Source of the DNA: Conchocele bisecta
Taxonomy: Eukaryota; Mollusca; Bivalvia; Lucinida; Thyasiridae
DNA length: 64,000 nt
Assembly: GCA_029237695.1 (NCBI GenBank)
Contig: CM055265.1
Coordinates: 84,004,447-84,068,446, forward strand
Direction of reading: 5' to 3'
Positions 13,096-28,000 of this stretch are shown here, piece after piece (position 1 is the first letter of the stretch; every line of letters begins with the position of its first letter). Below the pieces are notes generated by a model. The model made no database searches. It was not told where the DNA came from and saw only the letters and a program-made list of their open reading frames with translations. The translations under genes and the position numbers were made by a program.

Positions 13096-16000
13096 TTTTT
13101 TATTTTTGTTTTCTTTTTGTTTCTTTTTTTTTCATTTTTCTTTTTTTTTTCATTTTATTTTTTTTTTTCATTTTTTTTTTCAAATTATTTTTCAATTTTT
13201 GTGTAGTAGCATAAGGTCGTAAGTGCTTTATACAGACTATTCACCTGTGCATTGTGCTAGCATGTGCAACTGACCACTGACCACTTACAGGTAATTTATA
13301 CAGGTAAAATGATTATATTACATTTCCGTAAACTGTGTTAGAAAATATTGTGGCATTATGTGGACCTGTGCAGATATTATAGATAAATATAGGACTATTA
13401 AAAAAAAATTCTGTGCTCCAGTAGCAAGCATTATTATTTTATAAACTTTTATTTTCCATTTTTTTTTTACATTTTTTTTTTCAAATTATTTTTTCAATTT
13501 TTGTCTAGTAGCATAAGGTGGTAAGTGCTATATACATACTATTCACCTGTGCATGTGCTAGCATGTGCAACTGACACTGACAACTTACAGGTAATTTATA
13601 CAGGTAAATGATTATATTACATTTCCGTAAACTGTGTTGAAAATATTGTGGGAATATGTGGACCTGTGTATATATGATATGTAGATAAATATAGGACTAT
13701 TAAAAAACATTCTGGGCTCCAGTAGGGAGCATTATTCTTTTTCTTTTTTTTAATTTAATTTTTTTTTTTACATTCTTTTTCAATTTTTTAACTGACCACT
13801 AACTTATTACAGGTAATTTATACAGGTACATTATTACATTTCCGTAAACTGTGTTGACAATATTGTGGCAGTATGTGGACCTGTGCAGATACATGCAGAT
13901 AAATATAGGACTATTAACAAAAATTCTGGGCTCCAGTAGCAAGCATTATTTAAAAAAAAAAAATTTGTATATTACATTTCCGTAAACTGTGTTGAAAATA
14001 TTGTGGCATTATGTGGACCTGTGCAGATATATGTAGATAAATATAGGACTATTAAAAAAAAATTCTGGGCTCCAGTAGTAAGTATTATCATTTTTTATTT
14101 TTCAACTTTTTTTTCAATTTTTTTTTTTTTACATTCTTTTTAAATTTTTTATTTTTCTGACCACTAACTTATTACAGGTAATTTATACAGCTAAATTATT
14201 ACATTTACCTAAACTGTGTTGACAATATTGTGGCAGTATGTGGACCTGTGCAGATATATGTAGATAAATATAGGACTATTAAAAAAAATTCTCGGCTCCA
14301 GTAGCGAGCATTATTTTTTTTATTTATTTACATTCTATATTACATTTCCGTCAACTGTGTTGAAAATATTGTGGCATTATGTGCACCTAGTGCAGATATA
14401 TGTACATAAATATAGGACTATTAACAAATAATTCTGCACTCCAGTAGCTTCACACATGCATAGACCCTAAAGGTGTGTCGCGCAAGATTGACAACTCTTG
14501 CATCACTAATTGTTTAGTTATCTCCCTTTGTACGTCACCGATTTTGTCTCCGGAGCATAACTCGATCACCCTTTTTTCAAACTACTTGTGTATCTGGGGA
14601 GGGGGATACACATGCGCTTGTCGACAAGCGTCCATTTCTAGTTAAATGTAGCTTTATAGCGATGTTTGGTACATGTGGTAAAACACGGCATTCTGTTACA
14701 TGCCAAGCTATTTTGAATTGTTTAACTTTACTGATTCGTATTAAATACATGTTGTTGGGTTACCATAAATGAGAAAATCCACGACTTGCTACTAAATTTC
14801 TCTGTTTCAAACTAATACAATTAGCTTACCATATTCTTTACACTTTTCTTAATAGATGCCCCTTCTATTCAGTTTTATGTTTTATGCCGTTGAAAAGAAA
14901 AAAATGTAAATGTAAAGCTATATTTACGTTATGTAAATGTACGTAACGGAAATGACATTTCTGAGACCCCTGTGTCCTTCGGCCCTCTCGTTTATTGTAA
15001 ATATTCAGTTCTGATTATGGGATTTTTCCCCCATTTGGACATGTACTTGAACATGTACGTGTACTTGTACAGGTAATATATGGGATTTAGTACTAAACCC
15101 ATTGACCCGGCCTTAAATGACCTTAGCTGTTGATAGGCCTTTAAACCCCAACAAACAAACAAATTTGCATTAAACTTTTTATTTATTTGCATTAAACTTT
15201 TTATTTGTCGGTCCAGGCGGTGAGCAGTGAGCAGTGATCCCTGCTCACTTTCTCTAGTTATTTCACACATGCCTTCCTCTAATGGTTCTCTATTATGCCA
15301 TGCCAAATGTACAACCCTCACAACCCCGCTAACCCCAGGATCAAGGTCACACACAGTCTTAGCTTAACTTAACTTGTAGGGAAATTTGTTATAATTTCTG
15401 TTTCCTTTCACCCCACTTCCTGATATTTCACACATGCCTTCCTCTAATGATTCTCTATCATGTCATGCCAAATCCATGATCCTCACCCCAGGGTCAAGGT
15501 CTTAGTGCTTTCATAAACTTAACATTGGGGGAAATTTGTTATAATTTCTGTTTCCATTCTGTCCACTTCTATCATGCCATGACCAATGCCCGAACTTCAG
15601 ACCCCAAGGTCAAGGTCACAATCTTAGCGCGATCACAGACTTAACATTGGGGGAAATTTCTTCCGAACAGTTTGTGCCTACTGAGTGGGCATGTACCTTT
15701 AAGGTACATGCCCACTCAGTAGGCACAAAATATTTATAGGAATTAAATAAGTGTATAATTGTGTCACTATTCTACCAGTTCTAAAAATTACATGTGCCCG
15801 CTATACAGATATAATCATTTAGTAATATTTGTTTTACTGATAGTGACTCGCGGTGGTATCAGGCTATTTTCATATGCAAATTAGGCATAATATATTTTAA
15901 TTATTTATACTAATTAAATGCGTCCTGTGAAAAAAATAATATTTTCAACAGATTATAAAGTATGAATATTGCACATCAGAAAATAAATACAGAGAATAAA

Positions 16001-19000
16001 TAGTACTGTCCATTAACATTTTAAGGAAACAAGGTTATCGCCCCTGATATCAGTATGAAAATTTACGTGGGGTAATGGTGAATGAATGTTTGTTTTGCCA
16101 GAAAATGCCATATCTACAGAATAAACAAAACTGTCTGTCTTCCTATATTATAACCTACTGAGTGGGCATGTACCTAAAAGTTTTCGCTCTGCCTCTGATT
16201 GATCTCAGATTGGGATGGGCACTTGTATATTGAATGAACCAGTGCTCCAGATAAGGTGTGTATTGGCGTATTTTATGCAATAAATTTAGCTGAATACGCA
16301 TTGATTATCAAATGTGGGAGTACAAAATATGCACATCAATGTGAACAATACGCATTGGTTTTCAAATTGAGTAGTGAAAATAATGTCAAAGTTGAAAATA
16401 CACTTAGTTGAGCTGCAAAAAGCTGTTTGCTTTTTGCAGCTCAACAAAGTGAATGTTTAAATTTGTTATATTTTTTTTAAACATTTGTTCCCTATTTAGT
16501 AATGAAGAAAATCAATAATCCACTTGTAAAAGTAAAATACGCAATGATTTTGAAATCAGGGGGTATAGTACGCATTAGATACAAAGCTTGTTTGGAGCTA
16601 TGATGAACAATATATACATTGTGCTCACATTAAACCTGAATCCTATATTTTGCAACCATTGCAATATTTTGATTATGTAATTCCCTTATATTGACACGGG
16701 TGTCCTGTATTATACAGTATATTGAATGAACGTGACCACCATTTGAACTGTATCCTATATTTTGGAATCATCACCTTGCTTTAATCACAAGCTCCTCAGA
16801 GCTCCAGTTAAGGTACGTAATTTGACCAACTTCGGGTGAAATCTTGTTATTTCTTCATCAAAAATGGCAAGTTGGGAGTGCTTTAGAATCGTCTCATTGA
16901 GACGATTCTAACGCACTCCCAACTTGCCATTTTTGATGGAGAAATAAGAAATTTGCCTCCAAATTACGCACCTTACCTTGAGCTCTGGCTCCTCATATTG
17001 GGACAGGTTACCTGTATATTGAAAGAAGATACGTTGTGACCACCATTTGAACTGAATCCTATGTTTTGCAACGATCTCCACATTTTGGTTCACATGATAC
17101 TTACATTGGGACAGGTTACCCGTATACATTGTATTGAATGAGCAATACATGTGGCCGTGACTGGAGAAATGGGATATACGTGTTTGGGTACCAATGTAGA
17201 TCCAGATCAGCCTCAGGATCTGCACTGTTCACCATTCAATGAAGGAAACACATGTAATGCTTTTAACAAGCAATATAGACAGTTATCAGGCTATAGGAGT
17301 CTGCAATTTGATTAGGTGCTAGACTGGCCACTAATCCCATAAGCCCCATTTCGTCACAACCACCTATGTTGCGACCACCATTTGAAGCATCACCTCGTTA
17401 TGTTTCAGAGTTGCCGTTTGGCTGGGAAAGGAGCGTACATGAAGATGGCACAATTTATTACGTTGAGTAAGTAATAGTCTCAAGTAGCCGATTTCACCAA
17501 AATTGCTAAGCATACTTATCTAGCAAAGTGTACTTTGAGGGGGTAATCATTTATTTTTCCCAAAATGGATTATTTCATATAGAACTAACGACTGCATATA
17601 TTTGATGATTAAAATAATGCAGAATTATTATACTGAATTTATTGCATTATCACAGCCAAAATGGCTTTGATAATGTAATAAAGTCAATATAATAAAAATT
17701 CATAAATGTATCATAAATTATATTTTGCAGCTCAAATAAGTGAATTTTTAAATTTGTTTTATTTTTTTATCATTTATTCCCTATTTATTAAGGAAGAAAA
17801 TCAATAATACATTTGTAAAAGTAAAATACACATTGAATTTGAAATATGGGGGTATAATACTCTTTAAATACAAACTTATCTGGAGCTCTGGGTGACCTTG
17901 ACCTACTTGTCTACAGTCACGTGAACCAGAAGACAACATACACAGACCCTCGGTTGGCGTTTGCCGAAGTGGAGTCGAAGCGACAGCAATTCAAACAGCG
18001 ATTTGACGGAAACAGTACGGCGCTGCAAGTGCTACAAGGTTGCGACCTCTCTGGGCAGTATGTGGTCATTACCGGCGCCAACAGTGGTATAGGTTTGTAC
18101 TTGCAGAGTTTCTGGCAAAAATTCTTAACTCTTTATTTTAATCAATGAAAAGATTTTTACTTTAAGGAACCGTGGGACGCCTGATCATCATTTGATTTAA
18201 ACATAATTGCTTCCTACTAAATGTGATGGATATATATTTAAAATACATTGCATGAACATTGCCTCGTTACTGTATCCTATATGGCACATGGACTGGCCAA
18301 CTCTGCCATCTTTTTGCGTTCAAGCCAACATCCAGTTTCACCTCTTGTAGAATTTGACAAAGAACAGAAAATGCAAAGTATAACATATGATACAATGTAG
18401 CTAACCATACGTAGAAAAACCAGGACAACAGACTCTTTTCAATTATATACATGTGGTTTGTAACAGTTCCAGAGTGGACGCCATTGACATAAATGTGTCA
18501 AAATATCAAATAGCACACTCATGTAGCCTGATAACGATCTATATTCCTGGCGGGTGTTTCATTAAAGGAATGGTGAACAGTGCAGATCCTGATCAGCCTG
18601 TGCGGATGCACAGGCTGATCTGGATCTACGCTGGTCGCAAAACCCATCAGCCCCATTTCTCCAGTCCCAGCCACATTCACATATAGTCTGGAAGCACACT
18701 GATAATGCTGACCTGTGAACAAACGACACGCACTGAGGTCATTGTCTGGGACGATCTAACTAGTATCCAGGGGCCCGTTTCACTAAACTTTGTATGACTA
18801 AAATGTTCGTAAGTGCAAATTTAGAATAGTCTGTAAAGCTGAATTGATGGATTTACATTTATTGAGCATAGGCTGCATCAATAAATGTAAATCCAATAAT
18901 TGTTTACACGAAAACATTGTTAATGTGACATGTACAGACTATCATAAGTTTGCACTTACAAACATTTTAGTCGTACAAAGTTTAGTGAAACGGCCCCTAG

Positions 19001-22000
19001 ACTCTTTATCAATTTTATTACACCAAGGTGTACTTTGCCCAAAATTCTCAAAATACATATCAATCATGGGCTTTGACCGAAAGCATAGCTTGTTGTTTTC
19101 ATCTGCCAAAATGTGTTTTGACAGCGCATGAGAATCATCTCCATTGTAAACCCTTGCTTACTGACAAACCAAGTTCAACATTACTTACATGTTAGCCTTT
19201 TCAACAGGGATGGGTCGTGGCCTAATGGTTAGAACACCTGACTTCCAATCCGGAGGTTGTGCGTTCAAACCTCGCCTAGGGCATCATAAATACTTCTATC
19301 TCACTGGTCTGTCGGATGAGACTTTAAACTGTGGTGCCATCTCTATATGACTACCTGTTGCTGGGACGTTAAGCCTATTCACTTTCACTTTCAACCCAAC
19401 CGCCTGTCTCTATATGACCTTGCTGTTGAACTGATGTAAAAAAAAAATCAACATTCAGTCAATCAAACTGAGATGGTTCAAATGAGTGGTCACAACGTAC
19501 AGAGCTCCAGATATGCCCAAATTTCAAATTCAATGCCTATTTTACTTTTCTTCCTTATTAAATAGGGAACAATTTACTTGAGATTTAATTAAATTTTCAA
19601 CTTTATTACAGTATTTTCACTACTCAATTTGAAAATCAATGCATATTTTCACATTGCTGTGAGTATTTTGTACTCCCACTTTTAATAATCAATGCGTTTT
19701 CTGCTAAAATAAGTGTGTAAAATACGCCAATACGCACCTTATCTGGAGCTCTGAACATGTATATGTACTTTTGAAATAGAAATGAGAAAACTTGCTGACA
19801 AAGATATTGCAAGTTGTTCACACCCCCTGTAGGGATTCTCAGCATGTGGTGGGCTGTAGAACCTGTGACTAACTGACGGTTTGGCGACAGGTGGGAGAAT
19901 GCGATGAGTAATTTAACAATCGGGGTTCATCCTTATCGGAATTCCGACTGGAGACCTGTAGCCGATTTCATCAACATTGCAAAGTATACTTATCTAGCAA
20001 AGTATACTTTGAGGGAGAAATTTTCAATTTTAGGATAAATTTATTAATTTTTAGCCAGGTTTTTTAAAAACCCAGGCTATTGGATTGGCGAAAGCCTGGC
20101 AGGCGGCCGGGCGTCTGGCGGTGGGCGTCGGGCGGCGGGCGGTGTCCACAATCAATGTTAAGTTTTCGTGTTTGAGTCCATTTCTTTGTTACTGTACCTC
20201 ATAGGACCAACAAACTTTCACAGCTTCATAACCAAGGGGTGCCCACCACATATCAATATCCAACATGTTACCTTTTTAGCCAGGTTTTTGGAAACAAAAT
20301 CCAGGCTATTGGATTGGCGAAAGCCGGGCGGGCGGGCGGTGGGCGGCGTCCACAATCAATGTTAAGTTTTCGTGTTTGAGTCCATTTCTTTGTTACTGTA
20401 CCACCTAGGACCACCAAACTTTCACAGCTTCATAATCAAGGGGTGCCCACCGCATATCATTATCCAACATGTTACTTCTTTTTTAACTTGACCCATTTTT
20501 TCCGCGCAATCGACTTAGCCATTTTCAATGTTAGGTTTTCGCGTTTTCAATGTTAAATTTTCGTGTTTAAGTCCATTTCTTTGGTACTGTACCATCTAGG
20601 ACCACCAAACTTTCACAGCTTCATAATCAAGGGTTGCCCACCACATATCACTATCCAACATGTTGCTTTTTTTTTAACTTGACCCATTTTTTCCGCGCAA
20701 TCGACTTAGCCATTTTCAATGTTAAGTTTTCGCGTTTTCAATGTTAAGTTTTTGTGTTTAAGTCCATTTCTTTGGTACTGTAGCACCTAGGACCACCAAA
20801 CTTTCGCAGCTTCATAATCAAGGAGTGCCCACCACATATCACAATCCAACATGTTACTTTTTTTTTAACTTCACCCATTTTTTCCGCATAGTCCACTTAG
20901 CCATTTTCAATGTTAACTTTTCGCGTTTACAATGTTAAGTTTTCGTGTTTAAGTCCATTTCTTTGGTACTGTACCACCTAGGACCACCAAACTTTCACAG
21001 CTTCATAATCAAGGGGTGCCCACCACAAATCACTATCCAACATGTTACTTTTTTTTTAACTTGACACATTTTTTCCGCGTAGTCGACTTAGCCATTTTCA
21101 ATGTTAAGTTTTCGCGTTTACAATGTTAAGTTTTCGTGTTTAAGTCCATTTCTTTCGTACTGTACCACCTAGGACCACCAAACTTTCACAGCTTCATAAC
21201 CAAGGGGTGCCTACCACATACAACTATCCAACATGTGACCATTTGTTTACCTTCACCTATTATTTCTACGTAATTGACTTAGCCATTTTCAACGTTAACT
21301 TTTTAACGTACGTCTGGTTAAAGTTTTTTGGTTAAAGCTTTTTCGTTATACTATATCTCTGCAACTGCTTCGCTCATTACCTTGAAACTTCACATGGGTG
21401 TTTATCATCATCCATATTTTCATTCTAACCCCCACCCGTGCGGCCCCTGTGCCCAATATCAAGGTCAAATTACTTTGAATTTTTTTGTTAAAGTTTTTTC
21501 GTGTACTATATCTCTGCAACTGCTTCACCCATTACCTTGATACTTCACATGGGTGTTTATCATCATTGTCGCACCCGCTTGCGGAAAGCGCGATATCATC
21601 AGCATTTTGGCATACGTCCTTCCGTCCGTGTCCGGTTAAAGTTTTTTCGTTAAAGTTTTTCAATCTACTATATCTATTTTTTTAGTGTCCATGCCTCGCC
21701 CCAAGGCGCGACATGCAGGCCACGGCCATCTAGTCTACAAAAAGTGGGTATAATTATGTTATCCAAGTGTCTATGCTTGGAAAAAACCTGGCCTTCGTGG
21801 CTTTGCCTCGTTTCTTGTTTTTAACTTGACCCATTTTTTCCGCGCAGTCAACTTAGCCATTTTCAATGTTAACTTTTCGCGTTTACAATGTTAAGGTTTC
21901 ATGTTTAAGTCCATTTCTTTGGTACTGTACCACCTAGGACCACCAAACTTTCACAGCTTCATAACCAAGGGGTGCCTACCACATACAACTATCCAACATG

Positions 22001-25000
22001 TGACCATTTTGTTACCTTCACCTATTATTTCTACGTAATTGACTTAGCCATTTTCAATGTTAACTTTTTAACGTATGTCAGGTTAAATTTTTTGGTTAAA
22101 ACTTTTTTGTTATTCTATATCTCTGCAACTGCTTCGCCCATTACCTTGAAACTTCACATGGGTGTTTATCATCGTCCATATTTTCACTCTAACCCCCAAC
22201 TGTGCGGCCCCTGTGCGCAATGTCAAATTACTTTGAATTTATTTGTTAAAGTTTTTTCGTGTACTATGTCTCTGCAACTGCTTCACCCATTACCTTGATA
22301 CTTCACATGGGTGTTTATGATATCATCATTGTCGCACCCGCTTGCGGAAAGCGCGATATCGTCGGCATTTTGGCATACGTCCGTCCGTACGTCCGTGTGT
22401 CCGGTTAAAGTTTTTTCGTTAAAGTTTTTCCATCTACTATATCTATTTTTTTAGTGTCCATGCCTCGCCCGAAGGCGCGACATGCAGGCCACGGCCATCT
22501 AGTCTACAAAAAGTGGGTATAATTATGTTATCCAAGTGTCCATGCTTGGAAAAAACCTGGCCTTCGTGGCTTTGCCTCATTTCTTGTTATTCTAAACTTC
22601 AATGAAATCACCTTCCTTTGGTATGCGCTTCTGGTGCTAGCTAGCTTTTCTTATATGACTGATATACTTAAAAAGCTAAAAAGGTCTTAAATATCACACA
22701 AAATCGATTTTTATTTTTGGCCATTTTTGTCCGGTCTGGTAAAAATTTCAAGTTTACCGGACCGAATGTCTTGTAAAATTTTGGCAGTTTCGCGGCGACT
22801 TTAACATAGTGGGTAAATATTTCCCTTAGTGCACGTATAAAGGTTTATGGGTTATTTCGGTGTCTCTGGTGGTTTAGGTGCATTGTTACCAACATACGAT
22901 TTACGTCACCTCCCGCGAATTACGAGCATAGTACGTTATTTACAGTGTATTTTGACAGTACAAAGGTGGCCCGAAAGTTCGGAATGGTGAATGTTTAGAT
23001 AATTGGTGATTTCTGTCGTGTGTAACGTTTGAGCATTAATAGTTGCACACAACTATATAAATTACCCAAAACCAACAAAATCCATCCAAACCTATCAAAG
23101 TCTACCAAAATACCCATATGACACCAAAATAAAGAGCATCTGTTCCAATACCTGTCGTACACCTCGCCTCGCATTCACACATCTATGAATCATGATTTGA
23201 ACTTACATGCAGGTGGTCAATTAGTCATGAAGAAACATGGAAACCTCGGCATGCCATTTATTAACAACATTATTTATTGTCGAGTGTTTATCTAAACAAA
23301 CTCTGTGTATATATATAGTGTCATGACATTGCAAAATTACAAAGTATGCTTATCTTGCTAAGTACACTTTGAAGGAGAAACTTTCAATTTAAGGATAAAT
23401 TTTAATTTTTAGCCAGGTTTTTTGAAAAAAAATCCAGGCTATTGGTTTGGCGAACGCCGGGCGGGCGGCGGGGCGGGCGGCGGTTGGGCGGCGGGCGGGC
23501 GGCGTCCACAATCAATGTTAAGTTTTCGTGTTTGAGTCCATTTCTTTGTTGTTTTTTTTTTGTTTTTTTTTTTAAATATTTATTTTCCCCGTAATAGGTT
23601 TGTGGTGGGTCGGGGCCATCCCCCACAAACCGTACATAATATACATGCAATAATCAGGTACAACTACAAAATATACAATTACAGATATTCACCCTCTTTT
23701 ACTCTTGCAGTACTGGGTAGAAATCACTGTTCTAGTATTTTTTAAAGACTTCATGGTTGAGTGGTACATTAGAATCGTCACTAATGAGACCTGAATTTTC
23801 GATAAAAACTTGCCCATGTTATTAAAATAAAACAGTAATACTTATAATATACCCGCAGATGACAATGTCACTCTCCAGCACTGCAAGAGCCAAGTTTGAT
23901 TTAGCATATGTAATGCATGTAATTGATTATAATTTTTTTTTTTATGTTATCATTCATATTACCCATGATCCGACTGAACCAGCCCCATTCTTCAAAAAGT
24001 GAAGTTCAATCCTACTGCGCATCTACATGCTTAAACCATGTGTTAACCCTTTCAACACTACAGCCATTTAGATGTTTTTAAACAGTGTAGACTAAGACAA
24101 GCCGGCTCATGATGAACTGTATCATCAGGATCTGCACTGTTTGCAAGTAATTTTCATATTTTAAAAAAAAAACAAAAAACATTTTATAATCGATTATTTG
24201 AAAAGTATTTTGTGATGAATGGACTTGACCGAAAATGTTATTTACGGCTGAAAGGGTTCACTGTTAAAGTTGTTGTTAACATTATATATGACAAGCCAAT
24301 AAACAATCTGTTTTGATCACCACACTGGTTATAAAAACAAAACACGACTGGTTCCGTCGGTCATGGTCTTTGCTTGAACCTGTATATCTCTGTGTACATT
24401 ATATTCTTCTACTAGATTCATATTATAATTGCTTTATTTCCCAAACCTATAATATGAGATGGAATGGGGGGTGGGGTTGGGGGTAGGGGTGGGGAAGGCG
24501 TTAAAACGAAGAAAGAAAAATAAGCACAAAAGCAGAGATTTATTATAGCACCCGCAACTAGCTCAACTGAAGATGAAATCTTATTTGGTATTTTTGTTAT
24601 ATAAATTAAGCTTGTGAAATGATAAATTCTTCCCAAATTGTTGTAAAGTTTTCAAATTTGTTGTCCATTATTGCTGCCTTCCTGGATGTTTCATACATTA
24701 GTTGAATTCGATGCTTCAGTACGCTGAGACTTGGAACTACTTTTGAACATCGGCAATAATAGAGATAATATTTAGTTTCTAATAGTATTAATTGTTTGAA
24801 GATACTTATTGTTTTTTTCGTAAATCCCAAAGATGAATGATTTTTCGTTAATTGTAATAGTTATATCTTTTGTCGCTAACCATTCTTGAAGTTCCCTAAA
24901 TATGCTTTTTGTAGTCTCACAATCCCAAAACAAATGTTTTATTGTTTCCGAAAACTTTTTACAGAATGTACATAATGGACTACTTGCAATTTTAATCTTA

Positions 25001-28000
25001 TTTAGGAAATCATTTGTGGCCAGAATATTGTGGTTTATTCGGTACTGGAACCATTTTCGAGTTGTGTCTTTTGTTATGATATGCGGCCATAAATATATTT
25101 TCTTCCATGTTTCATTGTTAAAATTATAGGTGGAGTTCCATTTAATTTTACCAGCTGGAGTTTCAGAATTGGAGTTTAATGCGAGATACATGTCTTTTGT
25201 CCCCCCGGTTTTGTTTTTTATGTATATTTTTAGTTTGTATGGAGTAAATGGCATTTCTAACTTTTTTTCGATATTGTTAAGTTTCAAGCTTTTACCCAAT
25301 CTTTTATTGCTTTGACAAGGCCATAATATTGAAGGAAGTTTATATTTATGTTGAAATTGTTTTTAAGTTGATTTTGAGAGGCAAAGGTGTTCCATCAATT
25401 TTGATAATGTCATTTTATAAAACATATTCCCTTATCACCATGCCTTATTGAAGAAGGTTGTCCCACATTTTATGTCCTTATTAAAAAATAATGGGCTAGA
25501 AAGAAATGCATCCATGTTTATTGGCTTAAGCTTATTTTGTAATTTTAGATGAGCTTTTAGAACATCCCGCCAAAAAAGGTTTGAAATTTTTCCTATTTTT
25601 TGTTCGATGTACATATCTCCCAATTTAAAAATATTATCTGTATCAATTTTTGTATTTAAAATGTTTATAAATTTATATTTGTTGCACACTATTCTTCTTA
25701 CCCATGTTGTTTTTAAAGATGATATATAGTCCTCAATATTTGGCATTTTTAATCCGCCATCCTCATATTTTTTGCATGTGATAGTGCCTTTTACTCGTGA
25801 TTTACCTTGCCATAAAATATTATATTATTATACATAATGCTGCTAATATCTTTAATACATCTTTGACTGGGGTTAGGAAGGGATATAAACAGGTGATTTA
25901 AAGATGAGAGAAGAAGAGACTTTATGACTGTGATTCGGCCTAATGGTGTTAAGTACCTTTTGTTCCAGCTGTTGATTTTTTCTTTTATGATCTTCATTTT
26001 TTCCGAGAAATTTATGTCCACAATTTTTTCTAAATCTGTATCAAAAGTAATTCCAAGCAATTTAAATCTGTTACTTCCCCACTTTAGTTTCCATTTTGTT
26101 TTAATTGAGTCTTGGCTAAATTTTTTTGCCCCAATCCAAATAACTTGTGTTTTATCAAAATTAACTTTAAGTCCTGACATATGGGCATACATTTCCAGTT
26201 CATTAAGTGTTTCGTTTAGTGATTCACTTGATCCATCCAAGAAGGCACTAGTGTCATCTGCAAACTGTGTTAGTTTATATTCTGTTCCATTTATTTTAAT
26301 TCCTTTAATTTTATGATTTTTGCGTATTCTGATTGCAAGTATTTCTGCGCATAAGATAAATATGTACGGTGAGAGTGGGTCCCCTGACGACAGCCTCGAT
26401 GTATTGAAAAAAAAGGTGAGAGGTTACAATGTTGATTAACTGATAGTTGAGCATTTTTGTAGAATAATGTAATCCATTGCCTAATATTTGGTCCGAATTT
26501 AAAGTAGCGAAGTACTTTATGAATAAAGTTCCACGATATAGAGTCAAATGCTTTCTCAAAGTCTATAAGAAGAAGTCCTGGGTATCATTTTTACCTGGTT
26601 TTTTCACGAATAGAGTCAAACTTTCTCAAATCTATAAGAAGAAGAAGTCCTGGGATATCACCTAGCCAGTAGTAGCAGGATCCAGGCTATTGGATTGGCG
26701 AAAGCCGGGCGGGCGCGTGGGGCGGGCGGGCGGGGCGGGCGCGGGCGGCGTCCACAATCAATGTTAAGTTTTCGTGTTTGAGTCCATTTCTTTGTTACTG
26801 TACCACCTAGGACCACCAAACTTTCACAGCTTCATAATCAAGGGGTGCCCACCACATATCACTATCCAACATGTTACTTTTTTTTTAACTTCACCCATTT
26901 TTTCCGCGTAGTCGACTTAGCCATTTTCAATGTTAAGTTTTCGCGTTTACAATGTTAGTTTTTCGTGTTAAGTCCATTTCTTTGTACTGTACCACCTAGG
27001 ACCACCAAACTTTCACAGCTTCATAATCAAGGGGTACCCACCACATATCACTATCCAACTGTTATTTTTTTTTTTAACTTAACTTCACCCATTTTTTCCG
27101 CGCAGTCGACTTAGCCATTTTCAATGTTAAGTTTTCGCGTTTACAATGTTAAGTTTTCGTGTTTAAGTCCATTTCTTTGGTACTGTACCACCTAGGACCA
27201 CCAAACTTTCACAGCTTCATAACCAAGGGGTGCCTACCACATACAACTATCCAACATGTGACCATTTTTTTACCTTCACCTATTATTTCTACGTAATTGA
27301 CTTAGCCATTTTCAACGTTAACTTTTTAACGTACGTCTGCTTAAAGTTTTTTGGTTAAACTTTTTCGTTATACTATATCTCTGCAACTGCTTCGCCCATT
27401 ACCTTGAAACTTCACATGGGTGTTTATCATCATCCATATTTTCATTCTAACCCCCAACCGTGCGGCCCCTGTGCCCAATGTCAAGGTCAAATTACTTTGA
27501 ATTTTTTTGTTAAAGTTTTTTCATGTACTATATCTCTGCAACTGCTTCACCCAATACCTTCATACTTCACATGAGTGTTTATCATCATTGTCGCACCTGC
27601 TTGCGGAAAGCGCGATCCTGTGCCCAATGTCAAGGTCAAAATTACTTTGAATTTTTTGTTAAAGTTTTTTTCGTGTACTATATCTCTGCAACTGCTTCAC
27701 CCAATACCTTGTTACTTCACTGGGTATCATCATTGTCGCACTGCTTGCGGACGCGATCCTGTGCCCAATGTCAGGTCAAATTACTTTGAATTGTAAAGTT
27801 TTTTTGTTTACATATCTCTGAACGCTTCACCAATACTTGTACTTACATGGGTGTTTATCATCATTGTCGCACTGCTTGAAAGCGCGATCCTGTCCCAATG
27901 TCAAGGTCAAATTACTTTAGAATTTTTTTTGTTAAAGTTTTTTTGTGTACTATATCTCTGCAACTGCTTCACCCAATACCTTGATACTTCACATGGGTGG

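Larger units (their letters stand above)
11004..14988 (+). mobile_element. Unclassified element L with iterated TCATTACCGTTAC motifs, host of H
   Basis: Region between I2 and the last part of the split SINE; interrupted by H. It has ten copies of the 13-mer TCATTACCGTTAC or close variants, in both orientations: 11370, 11562, 11718, 11733, 11754(-), 11774(-), 12079, 12098, 12116 and, beyond H, 14943(-). The right end reads CTCTCGTT directly before the SINE, like the other element termini here. The left boundary is uncertain. No protein-coding signal. Confidence 0.45.
8232..15170 (+). mobile_element. SINE family S1 copy split in three by nested elements
   Basis: Parts at 8232-8327, 10559-10726 and 14989-15170 together make one SINE: GATAGGGATCACGATTTGCC and GGCCCTCAGGTACATTTTT; then TTTGGCTCTTTTGTTACCTG through CCCATTATAAAAGTAGTAAG and TTTCAGGGCTGAATATATAT; then GTAAATATTCAGTTCTGAT through CCTTAGCTGTTGATAGG and a CAAACAAACAAA tail. 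The order and continuity are set by the uninterrupted copies at 54365 and 50525. The breaks fall at T-runs (C1/I1 at 8327, I2/L at 10726). Confidence 0.65.

Noticed and set aside
13029..13200. Poly(A) tail of a reverse-strand retroposon
   Set aside because: The T-tract sits inside regularly repeated units of H, with no retroposon body or duplication next to it.
18093..18148. WWOX exon 4 read-through to a stop at 18146-18148 as an alternative short isoform
   Set aside because: Open frame only by chance; the tail is not conserved and the GT donor with in-frame exon 5 gives the family sequence. A truncated isoform cannot be excluded without RNA.
19206..19290. A tRNA-Gly gene
   Set aside because: A- and B-box-like motifs are present, but arms do not pair into a proper cloverleaf and a SINE body follows; a retroposed tRNA-like head is the better reading.
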